64,000 bases of DNA, taken from the NCBI GenBank assembly GCA_016719485.1, contig JADJZB010000006.1, forward strand, positions 1-64,000, in the 5' to 3' direction. The translations under genes were made by a program, and so were the position numbers. Origin of the DNA: Holophagales bacterium. Lineage in GTDB: Bacteria; Acidobacteriota; Thermoanaerobaculia; UBA5066. Below, in pieces: positions 1 to 9,117 of this stretch. The notes under the pieces were generated by a model. That model was not told the DNA's origin, made no database searches, and saw only the letters and a list, made by a program, of their open reading frames with translations. Position 1 is the first letter of the stretch, and each line of letters begins with the position of its first letter.

Positions 1-1054
1 CCCGCAGGACTCCAGGAGAATCTGGTCGATCTTCCGGAAGACGGCATGTGCCACTGACGCTGCTGCCGCCGAGGTGCGCCCGCCCGACGCGAACTGAGGC
101 CTCGTCGATCGGGATGACCCGGCCGTCACGGGAGGCGGAGGAGCCAGTCAGGGAATCCGCCGCCGCATGCCGGACAGGCGATCTTGGACGGGTCGACGAG
201 GAAGGGCATGGAGCAGTTGTCGCAGATGTGGAGTGCCTTCAGCGCCGCCAGAGTGCCGACCCTCGGCGCTGGTCGACGGACGCTCGTCGGGGTCCGGACT
301 GAAGCGAGAGGCGGAAGAGCCGCTGGAGGTCGGCGTTGATCGCCTCGCGGGGCACGCCTCCGGCGCTCTTCGGCCGGTTCGCGGGCCGGGTCGTGGACAA
401 AGCCGCCCATCATGGCCTGCTCGAACATCTCGGGCGTCGCGTCGCCGCCGGTCAGGTGCAGGAGGAGAACGACCTCGTGCATGGTGACGCCGAAGGCGAA
501 CCGGTCGGAGCGCAGGTCGGGAATGGCCGGGTGGCCGTCGCGTAGGGCCGCCCGGAGCTCCGGGGCGATGTGAGAGGATCTCAGCCGACCATGGGCGGGG
601 AGAGACGCGGGGCCCGGCGAAGTTGTCGAAGTCGATGATCCCGGGCTGGAGCGTGTCGCCCGCCACCGCGACGAGAACGTTCGAGGCGTGGAGGTTGCCA
701 TGCCGACGATGCCGGCTGTGGAGCGTCGACCGCGTGGGCCAGGGCGACCGCAAGCGAGGGTGTGGAAGATGGTGAGGCCTGGTGGGGAGGACCTCTTCGA
801 GCGGTTCTCGGGAAGAGCTCGCGGCGACGTAGCCGACGCCCGACGGGCCGACGACGAGGTCGCGGGGGCCGATCAGGACCGGGCAGAGCCTATCGAGGCG
901 CTGGGCGATGAGGTACTCGAGGCGCCGTTGCGTCTCGGCGCGGTCGAAAGCGGTCGTGGAAGAGCTTGAGGACGCCGGGTGTGCCGGTCCGCGACCGTTT
1001 GACGAGATAGGCGCAGCCCTGGCCGCCCGGCGCCAAGGCTTTCTCGATGGTCAC
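1..1054 (-). pseudogene. Protein kinase with zinc ribbon and FHA-like C-terminus (frame-broken, partial)
   Basis: Pieces of one kinase-like protein lie in order in different minus-strand frames. The GTG at 1054 overlaps the stop of the phosphatase gene (GTGA) and starts MTIEK, followed by a glycine loop (APGGQGCAYLVK). Near 690-600 is a catalytic-loop equivalent, HGNLHASNVLV, then IIDFDNF, with N in place of the usual D after HG; near 575-380 comes the C-lobe (SHIAPELR, DRFAFGV). A zinc ribbon follows (CDNC, CPAC; about 215-160). Beyond it, in two frames, are FHA-like pieces RVGRAHLGG and THAVFRKIDQ that run off the window edge. This matches the kinase of the TerY-P triad (E. coli YegI type). 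At least four frame changes are needed, so it is either a pseudogene or poor sequence. The gene is incomplete at its 3' end. Confidence 0.7.
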
Positions 1055-2023
1055 CGACTCCCCGGAGGCGCACTGTGATGACGGTTCTGGCGGCGAGCAC
1101 GGATCACCTCCCGGCCAGCGCCGGCCGCTGGACGGTGACGGCGGGGGCTGTCGCCCGGAGGGGCGGGCGTGCAGAGGATCGCGAAGCTGAGGTTGTCGTC
1201 GCAGACGTACCAGGAGCCGTCCCTGGCGGAGGCGAAGTCGGAGACGACGAGGAGGCCACGGCCTGGGCGTCGCCGTCGTGGGAGCCGAGGAGCCGAACGA
1301 CGAAGCGGCGAAGCCTTCCGGAACCCGGTCGAAGACACCGTCCGTGCCGACGAGGAGAGTTGTCACCAGCGCGGCGGGGAGCTTGCCGACGACGGGCGTT
1401 CCCTGAAGGACGGGACCGAGGCTCCCGGCGACGATGTTGGCGATGCCGTCGGCCTTCTGCGGGACGAGGAACGTATCGATCGTCCCCTGCCCAGACGACG
1501 ACGCCTCCGCCGTCACCGAGGTAGCAGTAGCCGTACGTTGAAGGAGTGCCGACAACGACGATCAGAGTCGAGCGAAAGCCGTCCGGGGTCCGGCCGCCCT
1601 GCTGCCGGGCCTGCCGGCAGAAGGCCGCCGCGCTGTCGAGGAGCTTGCCCGGCCACGAGCCCGGGTGGGCGGGAACCGCTGGCGACGTTCCGAGCGCCTC
1701 GGCGGCCGAAGAGCGGCGGCTCCCACCGCATGAGCCGGGCGGCCTCCCTTCCCGTGCGGGAGGCCCACCGGGGCCGTCCGCGACGGCGAGCACCGCCGTC
1801 GAGTTGACCTCGAAGGCGATCGCGGCATCCTGGTTCTCCTTCGGACGTTTCCGGTGATTGAAGCGACGCCGGCGCCCCAGCTGCGCGTGGCGGCCCTCGG
1901 CAGCGTCGCTACACCGCGGCGCTTGGCTTCGGCTATGAGGGCGCCAGGGGCGGCCTCGGGGCTCTCGGCGTTCAAGAGGGCCGGAGGTTCCGGGGAGCGG
2001 GTGGTCGGCACCTCGCTCTCCAC
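1051..2023 (-). pseudogene. PP2C-type protein phosphatase (frame-broken)
   Basis: PP2C motifs occur in order across three frames: an N-terminal WGAGVASITGN near 1875, then RPKENQDAAIA and AVLAVADGPGG (the metal-binding DG region), GFRSTLIVVVG and GYCYLGDG in the middle, VGTDGVFD near 1342, and a terminal DDNLSFAIL near 1190. Family knowledge: PP2C enzymes remove phosphate from Ser/Thr and use two metal ions bound by such Asp residues. The proposed GTG start at 2023 has only a weak ribosome site. The stop overlaps the kinase GTG, so phosphatase and kinase are translationally coupled as an opposing pair, like YegK/YegI. About three frame changes interrupt it, mostly at G/C runs. Whether it is functional cannot be told from this sequence. 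Confidence 0.72.
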
Positions 2024-2071
2024 CGCGCGATCGAGGGCGAAGTGATCTGGGCCTCGAGCCGAGGGCCGCCT

Positions 2072-2920
2072 CTATGCGTCCAAGCCGGAGCCGAGCTTCC
2101 GGCGGTCCCATGCGAGGTAACCGAGCCCCGAGAGAAACGCCATGCCGACGACGGTCTCGATTCCGGAAGAGGATTTCTGCTGCGGCACGCTCCCCGCGGC
2201 GGGTCGACCGGCGGGCGCCCCGGAGTTCGGCGTCGGCAGGAGGACCGGTGTGCGCGCTTCAGATGTATCGGGCTCTGGCGAGGTGCTCTCCGCGTGGGCG
2301 ACCGCCTCGACCTTCACGTTCGGCTCCGCCGACGCCTGCACCGGGAGGGTGGCGCGCTCGCTGTCCTGTGGTTTCGGGGACGGGGCCTTCGGCTTCGATG
2401 ACTTCGAGCTCGGGCGCTTCTGCACGGCGGGCAGCTCCTCGGGAGACGGAGAGGCGGAAGTGGCCACGGGGGTCGGGGCCGGAAGCTCCTGGGCGAGCAC
2501 TCCGCTCGCCATGAGCAGCATCACGAGGAGGACGACGGCGGCCGCCACGGCGAAGAGCGCGACGGCCCACTCGACGATCGGCCACCACTTAGGGAGGTGA
2601 CGCGGCGTGGGGAGGCGCCGAGGCGAGGGAACCGGGTGGGGGCGGGTGGGTTTCCTCTCGGCCGGCCGGCGGGCAGGGTGCCGGCCGACCGAGACGGCGA
2701 CGGGCGAGCGGGCGGGCGACGGGGAGGTAGGAAGAGGCGAGACGGGTGCCGGAGCCGGAGCCGGCGCCGCGGGAGCACGCGGAACGGCGACCGACAGGCT
2801 CGGCGAATGACCGTCGACACCGATCTGCTGGAGGTAGTCCAGATGCTCCGGAGGGGGGACGGCGCGGCTCACGGCAGCCCTCACCGGGTGATCGACGCGA
2901 GGGGCCGGCGGCCGGGACAC
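2072..2920 (-). CDS. Proline-rich protein with two membrane segments
   Basis: A 282-residue reading frame with a Pro/Ala-rich first 110 residues, a strong hydrophobic segment at about 116-145 (VEWAVALFAVAAAVVLLVML), a Pro/Ser/Lys-rich linker, and a second short hydrophobic stretch near the C-terminus (VVGMAFLSGLGYLAW). No family recognised. It starts with a GTG inside the 3' end of the VWA gene. Since the VWA frame has no stop of its own here, the two could be one protein (VWA plus membrane tail) split by an indel. It lies between the VWA and PP2C genes and may tether the signalling complex to the membrane; that role is inference. Confidence 0.5.
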   Translation of the reverse strand: MSRPPAPRVDHPVRAAVSRAVPPPEHLDYLQQIGVDGHSPSLSVAVPRAPAAPAPAPAPVSPLPTSPSPARSPVAVSVGRHPARRPAERKPTRPHPVPSPRRLPTPRHLPKWWPIVEWAVALFAVAAAVVLLVMLLMASGVLAQELPAPTPVATSASPSPEELPAVQKRPSSKSSKPKAPSPKPQDSERATLPVQASAEPNVKVEAVAHAESTSPEPDTSEARTPVLLPTPNSGAPAGRPAAGSVPQQKSSSGIETVVGMAFLSGLGYLAWDRRKLGSGLDA

Positions 2921-3548
2921 CGGCGGCGATGGAGCGGGTGAGCGTGGCCCCGACGGCTGCGAAGAACTTCCGGAGTTCCCGGCCGTCGCGGCACCGGTAG
3001 GCGTGCGCCGGCGAGGAAGCGATCTCGCGGAGGAACGCTTCGTCGGCGTCGGAGCCGAAGGCGACCGTCACCACGTCCGCAACCGCCTTCAAGCTGGCCG
3101 CGACCGTCCGGGCGTCGCCGCCGCAGTTGGGCCGGCCGTCGGAGAAGAGGAGGACGACCGGGCGCGACGCGGCGAGGTCCGCCGGAGCGCCGCGGGCGAT
3201 TCGCTCCGCCTCGGAGAGGGCATCCGCGACGTTCGTCGAGCCGGAGGCGGTAAGCGGCGCGAGGTGCCCGACGAGGGTGTCGGCGGCTTCTGGCGGCTGG
3301 ACATTCGAGACGGACGTCGAGAAGTCGATCACCGCGATGGTGAAAGCACCGCCGCTGGCGGGAGCGGCGAGCTCGGCGGCGAGCGTGCGGGAAGCGGCGT
3401 CCGCCTCCCGCGCCTTCTCGCCGGACATCGACGACGACGCGTCCCGGACGAGGATTGCGAGCTGCTGCCTGCGGCACGCGGTCAAGGGCCGGGCGAGTCC
3501 GGTCGAGAAGGTGCCGACGCGCTGGAGGGTGGGGATGACGCTCTTCAC
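2881..3548 (-). CDS. von Willebrand A domain protein, TerY-like
   Basis: The GTG start at 3548 overlaps the stop of the upstream gene (GTGA) and has a GGGAGG ribosome site. The VWA domain shows a complete metal-ion-dependent adhesion site: DASSS at about residue 37, GSTNVADAL in the middle and LLFSDGRPN later. The length, about 210 residues, fits TerY/YegL proteins. Such proteins act with a PP2C phosphatase and a kinase in the TerY-P triad; those two genes follow directly. The 3' end is unclear: the VWA frame runs on without a stop, while the neighbouring frame stops at 2881, and another option is fusion to the next reading frame through an indel near 2920. Confidence 0.8.
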
Positions 3549-4184
3549 CGCGCACCTCCCGGCATCGTCATCGGGAGCGTGCCCCCAGCGCCGAAGGTCG
3601 CGATGAGCGATGCGCTCACCTGGGCGGCCGCATTCCGCAGTTCGGTGCGATCCGGCGTGTTCGAGATCGGCATCAGGAGTCCACCTGCCGCGCTCACGAG
3701 GGCCTCGAGCTCCCTTCGTCTTCTGGCAGACGGCGTAGAAGAGCAGGTCCTTGTCGCGGATCGCCTTCCCGATCTGCGTCGCGGTCGCCCCGGTCCGGTC
3801 GGGCTTCGTGTCGTCTGTGAGGAAGGCGACGAAGGCGCCGCGCGTCCGGCTCTTGTCCATGGGCCAGGGAACCGTCTCGAGGAAGTTGCGGATGCCGTCG
3901 AGGTGAGTCTCGGGTGCGTCGCCGCCGCCGCCGAAGGTGATGCCGCGGATGTCGGCCATCGCCTGCTCGCGCGTCCCGCCGGCAGTGTGGAGGACCGGCG
4001 GGCGGCTGGGCGAATGGACGACATCTTCGGGACGAGGAGGGACCCCTGTTTCCGGTTGGCGCCGATCGACGTCCCGAGCGCGGCCCCGCACGTGGGGCAA
4101 GTCGGCGGGAGCGTCCCCGTGAAAATGGACTGGCACGACGGGCAGAGCGTCAGTGGGTTTCTTCGAGGGAGCAAAGGTGGTCAT
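3545..4184 (-). pseudogene. Zinc-ribbon plus VWA-like domain protein (frame-broken)
   Basis: The ATG at 4184 follows AAAGGAG and reads MTTFAPSKKP; the frame then slips to one giving a zinc ribbon (LCPSCQSIF, PPTCPTCG). A third stretch encodes a VWA-like core (FGGGGDAPETHLDGI, then FVAFLTDD and KAIRDKDLLFYAVCQ), and a last one the C-terminus ending PMTMPGGAR. The GGGDAPE motif is typical of one VWA subgroup; a normal DxSxS site is not visible, possibly hidden by the frame breaks. Three or more indels are required. It is coupled to the second VWA gene through a GTGA overlap. It is probably the zinc-binding partner in the same signalling set. Confidence 0.6.
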
Positions 4185-4386
4185 GTGGATCTCCTTTCGG
4201 TGTGGTCCGGTGCGCCTGCGACCTTCACCCGAAGGGACTCTCCTGCCCTGCACTCCGTCGAACTGACTCACTTCGGCGTGCTGAAGAGCAACTGCAGCGC
4301 CCAGCGCCCTTTCGCCGCTCACTCATTCGCTCGCGCCCCTAAGCGCCGCGAAGCCGAAGGGTGCGAAATGTCTGTGGCGTGCGGGC

Positions 4387-5313
4387 TTACGCCGGACCGG
4401 GGTGCGAAGGCGACTTTGCACCCACCGTGAGCAGGGTCCGGAGGGCGGCGAATGCCGGCCGGCCGGCCGCTGGGGGCAGGGAGTCGACGACGACCGGAAG
4501 GGCGATCGAGGCGGAGGCCACAGCCTGCTGGATGGCCGCCACACGCCTGGAGCCCCGGGTCAGCACGGAGATGAAGGCCGGAGACGTTCCGGCGAAGGGG
4601 ACGAGCGTCTCAGCGAGGGCGACGAGCCTCGGGACGAACGTCCGCCGGATCGCCTCCGTCCCGATGTCGATTTCGAGGGCCAGGAAATGCCCGGGGCTCT
4701 CACGCGTGGGCCGCCAGATGGCCAGGACGTCCGGAATCGCGGCTGGCCGCGGGTTCCACCGGCGCTCGAGGACCCAGGACGGCTGTGCCGAGGTCGGAGG
4801 GGCCGGGAGCCTCTCGATGATGAGGCGGCAGTCGACGACCCAGAGGTGATGGGCGACAGCCGACTGGGCGAGCGGGGCACGAAGGAGGAAGAGCTCGTCG
4901 TCGCGGGCGCCGTTTCTCTCGACGACGGCATCGCGGCCGGCCGGCCGGAGACGCAGGCGGTTGATGCCGACCTTGTTCCACCGCTCGATGGCGAGGAGGC
5001 CCCGCGCAGCAAGCTTCCGAATTCGACGCGAGACGACAGCCTCGCCGAGTCCGGGAAAGACCGCTTCGTGGAGCTGGTACTGCGCAGCCTCTTGCGACCG
5101 GCCGATGAACGCGAGCGCGGAGACGTCGCGATCGGTGAGCGTCTCGGGGGGCCGTCGCGGGTCGAGCGGCCCGATCGCCGCGGACCGGGGCCGCCCCGAA
5201 CTTCCCGTTGCTCCGGAGAGGATGACGAGGTCGCTTCGAGCGCTGTCTCCTCGGTCCGGCGGTTCGTGCGGGGTCGGCCCCGGGTCGGCGCCCGCCCGGT
5301 CGGAGAGCACCAT
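4387..5313 (-). CDS. Replication-relaxation-like protein
   Basis: An intact 308-residue protein. Residues about 58-110 form a winged-helix-like region (LTDRDVSALAFIGRS to RRIRKLAARGLLAIERW). The second half has a nuclease-like or pseudo-nuclease core with PDVLAIW and FLALEIDIGTEAI, the pattern of replication-relaxation family proteins, which in conjugative and plasmid-like elements sit beside FtsK/TraG ATPases. It starts 4 nt after the upstream gene's stop. Its position downstream of a VirD4-like ATPase fits that association. Biochemical function is unknown. About 200 nt separate it from the VWA genes, and no promoter was recognised there. Confidence 0.65.
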   Translation of the reverse strand: MVLSDRAGADPGPTPHEPPDRGDSARSDLVILSGATGSSGRPRSAAIGPLDPRRPPETLTDRDVSALAFIGRSQEAAQYQLHEAVFPGLGEAVVSRRIRKLAARGLLAIERWNKVGINRLRLRPAGRDAVVERNGARDDELFLLRAPLAQSAVAHHLWVVDCRLIIERLPAPPTSAQPSWVLERRWNPRPAAIPDVLAIWRPTRESPGHFLALEIDIGTEAIRRTFVPRLVALAETLVPFAGTSPAFISVLTRGSRRVAAIQQAVASASIALPVVVDSLPPAAGRPAFAALRTLLTVGAKSPSHPGPA

Positions 5314-5317
5314 GGTC

Positions 5318-5638
5318 CTAGAACGCGACGGCTCGCGCCGGGAGAGTCTCGACGAACGTCGCCTGCTGCCTGAACTGGCGACGCACGTAGTGATCGATAG
5401 ACGACGCCACGCGATCCGTGAGGTGCTCGGGGACGGTCACAGCGTACGACCGTGACCGGTCTCGCATCACGCGACCGTCGGGCGCCCTCCAGGCTCCCTC
5501 GACGTCGCCGCGGCGGGTGAAGCCGCCGGCAAGCTGGACGAGGAAGTCCTCGAAGGCGGCGAAGGCCGCGTCGGAGAACGGGGCGGTGTCGTTGTCCGCG
5601 AGCGGAACGAGGAGCTCGAGTCGGGTCGTGTCGCGCAT
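5318..5638 (-). CDS. Small conserved-looking protein, function unknown
   Basis: 106 residues from the ATG at 5638 (MRDTTRLELLVPLADNDTAP). The protein is soluble-looking and mixed alpha/beta, with a middle FEDFLVQLAGGFTRRG and a C-terminal RQATFVETLP. No family recognised. The frame stays open far upstream, so a longer product is possible, but the upstream part is low-complexity GC-rich sequence. The gene sits between two small unknown genes and the replication-relaxation gene on the same strand. Its start is preceded by a C-rich CACACCTCA leader rather than a classical ribosome site. Confidence 0.55.
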   Translation of the reverse strand: MRDTTRLELLVPLADNDTAPFSDAAFAAFEDFLVQLAGGFTRRGDVEGAWRAPDGRVMRDRSRSYAVTVPEHLTDRVASSIDHYVRRQFRQQATFVETLPARAVAF

Positions 5639-5943
5639 TGAGGTGTGAGGAAGGGGATACCAGGCAGCCAGCGAGAGTCGCGTGTTCGGGCCGAGGGCTT
5701 CCTTCCGGGAGAGAGGTGTTTCGGTGGAAGTGAGATGCCTCGTGCCCCGCCAGCCGTGGACTGCCATCCTGCCGATCCCGTCCGGGACGGACGTCTCTCG
5801 CTCGAGACGAACGGCGGCGGTCGGGGGCGTTCCTGCAGGCCAGAGGGCTGGCGGGGTCGAGAGCAACCTGAGCGAGACGACAGGAGAGCCGGGGTGCGCG
5901 CCGGTCCCGGGGAGTGGGTCGGTGTCGGTGTCCGGTCTGGCAG
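5639..5943. other. Gap without recognised gene
   Basis: About 300 nt between two small minus-strand genes. The minus frame of the downstream gene is open through it, but composition looks non-coding or at best weakly coding. No promoter, terminator or repeat was recognised. Confidence 0.4.
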
Positions 5944-6162
5944 TCAGTGCGGCCAGTGCACGTAGGCACTCCGCGCGAAGAACGCGGCGCCGACGAGTAA
6001 CCAGGTGAGTGGCTCGCGGACCGCTCGCTCCGCGAACCTGAGAAACACGAACAGCGCGACCGAGAGCACGCGCAGAACGCGGAGCGTGAGCCGAAGCCAC
6101 ACGGATCGGCGGCGCCGACGCTTCGTCGACATAACCGGTGCGATCGAGGGGGTCTGGTCCAT
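5944..6162 (-). CDS. Small basic membrane protein
   Basis: 72 residues: a basic N-terminal stretch (KRRRRRS at about 14-20), then two hydrophobic segments (VLSVALFVFLRF and LTWLLVGAAFFARSAYVHW). Probably an inner-membrane protein with a positively charged cytoplasmic N-terminus. No family is recognised. It belongs to the run of small genes between the ATPase and replication-relaxation genes. The ATG is preceded by CACCCCT, a leader also seen before the next upstream gene. Confidence 0.45.
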   Translation of the reverse strand: MDQTPSIAPVMSTKRRRRRSVWLRLTLRVLRVLSVALFVFLRFAERAVREPLTWLLVGAAFFARSAYVHWPH

Positions 6163-6407
6163 AGGGGTGACGGTTTGGAAGTGGTACCGGGATCAGCAGC
6201 GCACATGGCTCGGGCGTCCGCCCAAGATCGAATTCTGAAGGGGCGACGGTCACTCCGTGCCCCGCCGGGACGAGGCCGCACTCCGGAGGTGCTGCGGGGG
6301 CCACGTCGCCGTTCGCGTGTGGGGCCCGGCAGGTCTTTCGTGCAGCGTCCCGTCCCGGCGGGGCCGGTGGCGACGTCCAGGGGGAAGGGGCCGTCCGGTT
6401 GGTGCCG

Positions 6408-6698
6408 TCAGACGTTCTCGGTGTGGGTGTTCGCGATGCGGACGAGCTCCGGCTGAACGACAGTGGCGATGTCCTCGATCGGGTGCTCGGACCAGACGCG
6501 CACGAGGTAGACCGGGATCTCGACGACGCTCCCGAAGAGGAGGACGCGGAGACCGGTGTGCGTCGTGATTTCGATTCGCCCGTCGAGGTGTTCGCGCACG
6601 ATGGAGCGGAGGTTCTCCCAGTCGGCGTCGTGAAGATCGAGGACGCCTGTAGGCGGTTGGACGGCGGGGACGACGATCCCGAAGTGGTTCTGGGGCAT
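6408..6698 (-). CDS. Small protein of unknown function
   Basis: 96 residues beginning MPQNHFGIVVPAVQPPTG. The protein is rich in beta-prone segments (GRIEITTHTGLRVLLFG, VVEIPVYLVRV) and has no membrane segment or known motif. It lies 73 nt upstream-side of the zinc-ribbon gene's end on the same strand. The leader directly before its ATG is CACCCCT, shared with the 72-residue gene downstream. The 245 nt between this gene and the next hold nothing recognised. Confidence 0.5.
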   Translation of the reverse strand: MPQNHFGIVVPAVQPPTGVLDLHDADWENLRSIVREHLDGRIEITTHTGLRVLLFGSVVEIPVYLVRVWSEHPIEDIATVVQPELVRIANTHTENV

Positions 6699-6771
6699 AG
6701 GGGTGAGGTGTAGGTGGAGTAGCGGGCGGCACCTTCCTTCCTGGCACGAGTGAATGACGAGGTCGTCACGA

Positions 6772-7077
6772 TCAGAAGACCTTCACGGTGGCGTGGCAGC
6801 GCGCGCAGTCGAACCAGCGCGTCACCTGCCGGCAGTTCGAGCAGTAGAGGCGGCTCCCGAACTCCGTGACGCCGCAGCGGTGGCAGGTCGAGAGCACGTT
6901 GATCGGATTGACGAAGGAGCAGTGGGGACAGGCGATCGTCCCGCGCCGGACGATGGCGAGGCCGCGGGCGATCCTGCGCCACTCGCCAATCGCGCGGATC
7001 AGGTAGACCGGCGCGGCGAAGAGGTAGAGCGTCGCCAGCGCCGACAGCCGAAACGCCGTGCGGAACGTCGGGCCCAC
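6772..7077 (-). CDS. Membrane-anchored double zinc-ribbon protein
   Basis: 101 residues from a GTG at 7077, 2 nt after the ATPase stop. An N-terminal hydrophobic segment (LSALATLYLFAAPVYLI, about 11-28) is followed by two zinc-ribbon-like Cys pairs: CPHC and CHRC, then CSNC and CARC near the C-terminus. By topology it is probably a single-pass protein with cytoplasmic zinc ribbons. It may connect the coupling-type ATPase to the membrane or to nucleic acid; this is inference. Tight spacing indicates co-translation with the ATPase gene. Confidence 0.65.
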   Translation of the reverse strand: MGPTFRTAFRLSALATLYLFAAPVYLIRAIGEWRRIARGLAIVRRGTIACPHCSFVNPINVLSTCHRCGVTEFGSRLYCSNCRQVTRWFDCARCHATVKVF

Positions 7078-7079
7078 GT

Positions 7080-8697
7080 CTATGCCCCCGTCCCCGGTGA
7101 GCCACCCATCATCCGAAGGAGGTCCGCGATTCCGCGGACGGGCGCCGCACCCTTGGGGGCAGCCTTCTTCGGTGGAGCCGGCGGGATGGTGGCGCGGTCG
7201 ACGACGTCGGCCTCGAAGCGGGCGATGAGGTCGGCCGCCGTCTTGGCCGGGACCATCGAGACGGAGGCGATCTCGCGGCGGAAGACCTCGAGGAGCTCGG
7301 CCTCGGATCGCTTCGCCATGTCCGAGGGGTCGTTCACCGTCGGGGCGCGCATCGGCAGGGCCGGCTCGCCCTTCACGTGGAGGAAGTACTTCCGGGACGG
7401 GAGGCCGACCATGAGGCGACGGAACTCCTTCTGCCTGTCTCCCTCTGAGAGCGCGGCGCCGACCTCGTCGACGAGGAGGTGGGGATAGATCCAGTCCGCT
7501 TCCTCGTGGGAGCGGGAAAATCGCCCACCACCACGTGTTGAGCTGGAGCGTCCGGACCATGGGGCCGGGCAGGGCGTTCGCTACGTCCTGGCCGCAGAAG
7601 ACGACGCCGAAGCCGACCGAGCGGAGCGTCCGGGCCGCCGTCGTCAGGGGCTCGACGAGCTCGCTCCCGCCGGCCAGGAGCGTCGGCGCTTCCTCGAGGA
7701 AGAGGAGGCCCGGGCGCTTCGGGTTCCGGCGCGGCGCGCGGAGGAGGACGTCGGTCACCCGGTGGGCGGCGCGTTCTTTCCCGACGGAGGCGGGGAGCGC
7801 CATCCCTGAGCCGTAGTTTCCGAGGGTGATGCGCGGGGAGCCGGCCGGGAGGATGTTCCGGAGCGACGCGGGCGGGATGCCGATCGAGAGCCGGACCTCG
7901 GGGAACGACAGGTCGTGCTGGAACCGCCGGAGGAGTGCGTCGGCCGTGGGCCGCGCCATGTGGCGCTCGAGCTCGGCGAAGTAGTTGCGGAGGTCGGGCT
8001 CGGCGACGTCGGCGATGACCTTCGCCCGGAACGCCGGATCGGAGTAGAGCTTCGAGACGAACCGGAGGTTCGGCGGGAAGCCCTTCTCCGTGAGGAGCCA
8101 CGAGAGCATGAACAGGGCCTGCTTCAGCGACTCCGTGTAGGTCTGCGGGCTGGCCTGGACCGTGGCGTCGGTCCGGAGGTGGGCGAGGTAGGCGTTCGAG
8201 ACGATGCCGTCTGTATTGTCGAAGGGCGTGACGGGGGAGACGGCTTCGCGTGACCAGTCGATGACCCGGACGCGCCGCCGTATCGCCTCCCTGAGAGCGA
8301 AGTCGCCGCCGAGGTAGAGGGCGGCGAGGATCTGGCAAGTGAGGCTGTACGTCTCCGTCTTCGGATCGACGAGCTCGATCTCCACCTCGTCGCGGAGGGC
8401 CCGGGCGATCAGCTCGATCAGGAGCCCAAGGAGGAACCGGGTCTTGCCCGACCCGGGCGCCCCGATCACGAGGGCGCTCTTCATCGACGTGTCGCCCTTC
8501 ACACGGACGATCTGGCCGGACGGCAGCCTTCCGAAGGTGAGTGCGCCAGGCCCGGCGAGCCGGCCGCGGACCTCTTCCATCACTTCGGACGAGGGCTTCG
8601 GCGGCGCGAGCTTCGGCAGCTCGGCGGCGACGGCCATTTCGTAGGCGCGCTTCCGCTCCCGATGGAGGATCGACCCGACGAAGTCGAGGAAGCTCAC
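7080..8697 (-). CDS. VirD4/TraG-like ATPase (one frameshift)
   Basis: The GTG start at 8697 overlaps the upstream stop (GTGA) and reads MSFLDFVGSILHRERKR. A Walker A is clear (IGAPGSGKTRF, about residue 75), Walker B is LLFLEEAPTLL with E in place of the usual D, and VVFCGQD follows as a sensor-like strand. The order and length (about 538 residues) fit coupling-protein or FtsK/HerA-superfamily ATPases that pump DNA or engage it at the membrane. The frame breaks near 7515, within a stretch of C residues; the C-terminal 145 residues (HEEADWIYPHLLVDEVG onward) continue in the next frame, and the total length is one base too long. No relaxase or VirB genes occur nearby, so classical conjugation is not supported. 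Confidence 0.72.
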
Positions 8698-9110
8698 GGA
8701 GAGCCTCCGAACGGACCGAAGGTCCCGCCGGGCAGGACGGGCTTGGCGGCTTTCGGGTCCACGACCTTCTTCCCGGCCGCCTTCCGGTCGACGTAGTCGG
8801 CCCACGGGTCGCGGCTCTTCGGGTTGAAGCGCTTGCGGAGCTGGAGGATTCCGTAGGCGAGGGGAGAGAGGATCAGGAACCCGAGGAGCGTCCCGAGCGC
8901 GTCGACGCCGCTGCCAGCGCCGGTTCCGGCGTGGGGCGTGCCGCTCGAGCCGCCCATGGCGCCGATCAGCCCCACGAAGAGCGCCGGCGCCAGCGCCAGG
9001 AGGAAGAGCACTCCGGCCCACCTCCGAAGCGTCTGCCCGGCCTTCGTCGCCGAGATCGGCAGCGACAGGACGAAGACGACGCAGGCCGAAGCGATGAGGA
9101 ACGAGATCAC
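8694..9110 (-). CDS. Polytopic membrane protein
   Basis: 138 residues from the GTG at 9110, chosen because GAGGA lies at good spacing; an in-frame start farther upstream (9185) would overlap the previous gene by 68 nt. Three hydrophobic segments: about 2-20 (FLIASACVVFVLSLPISA), 31-50 (AGVLFLLALAPALFVGLIGA) and 72-88 (LLGFLILSPLAYGILQL). The C-terminal tail is basic and Gly/Pro-rich. It overlaps the ATPase start by 4 nt and could be its membrane partner. No family recognised. Confidence 0.6.
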   Translation of the reverse strand: MISFLIASACVVFVLSLPISATKAGQTLRRWAGVLFLLALAPALFVGLIGAMGGSSGTPHAGTGAGSGVDALGTLLGFLILSPLAYGILQLRKRFNPKSRDPWADYVDRKAAGKKVVDPKAAKPVLPGGTFGPFGGSP

Positions 9111-9117
9111 CGATTCC

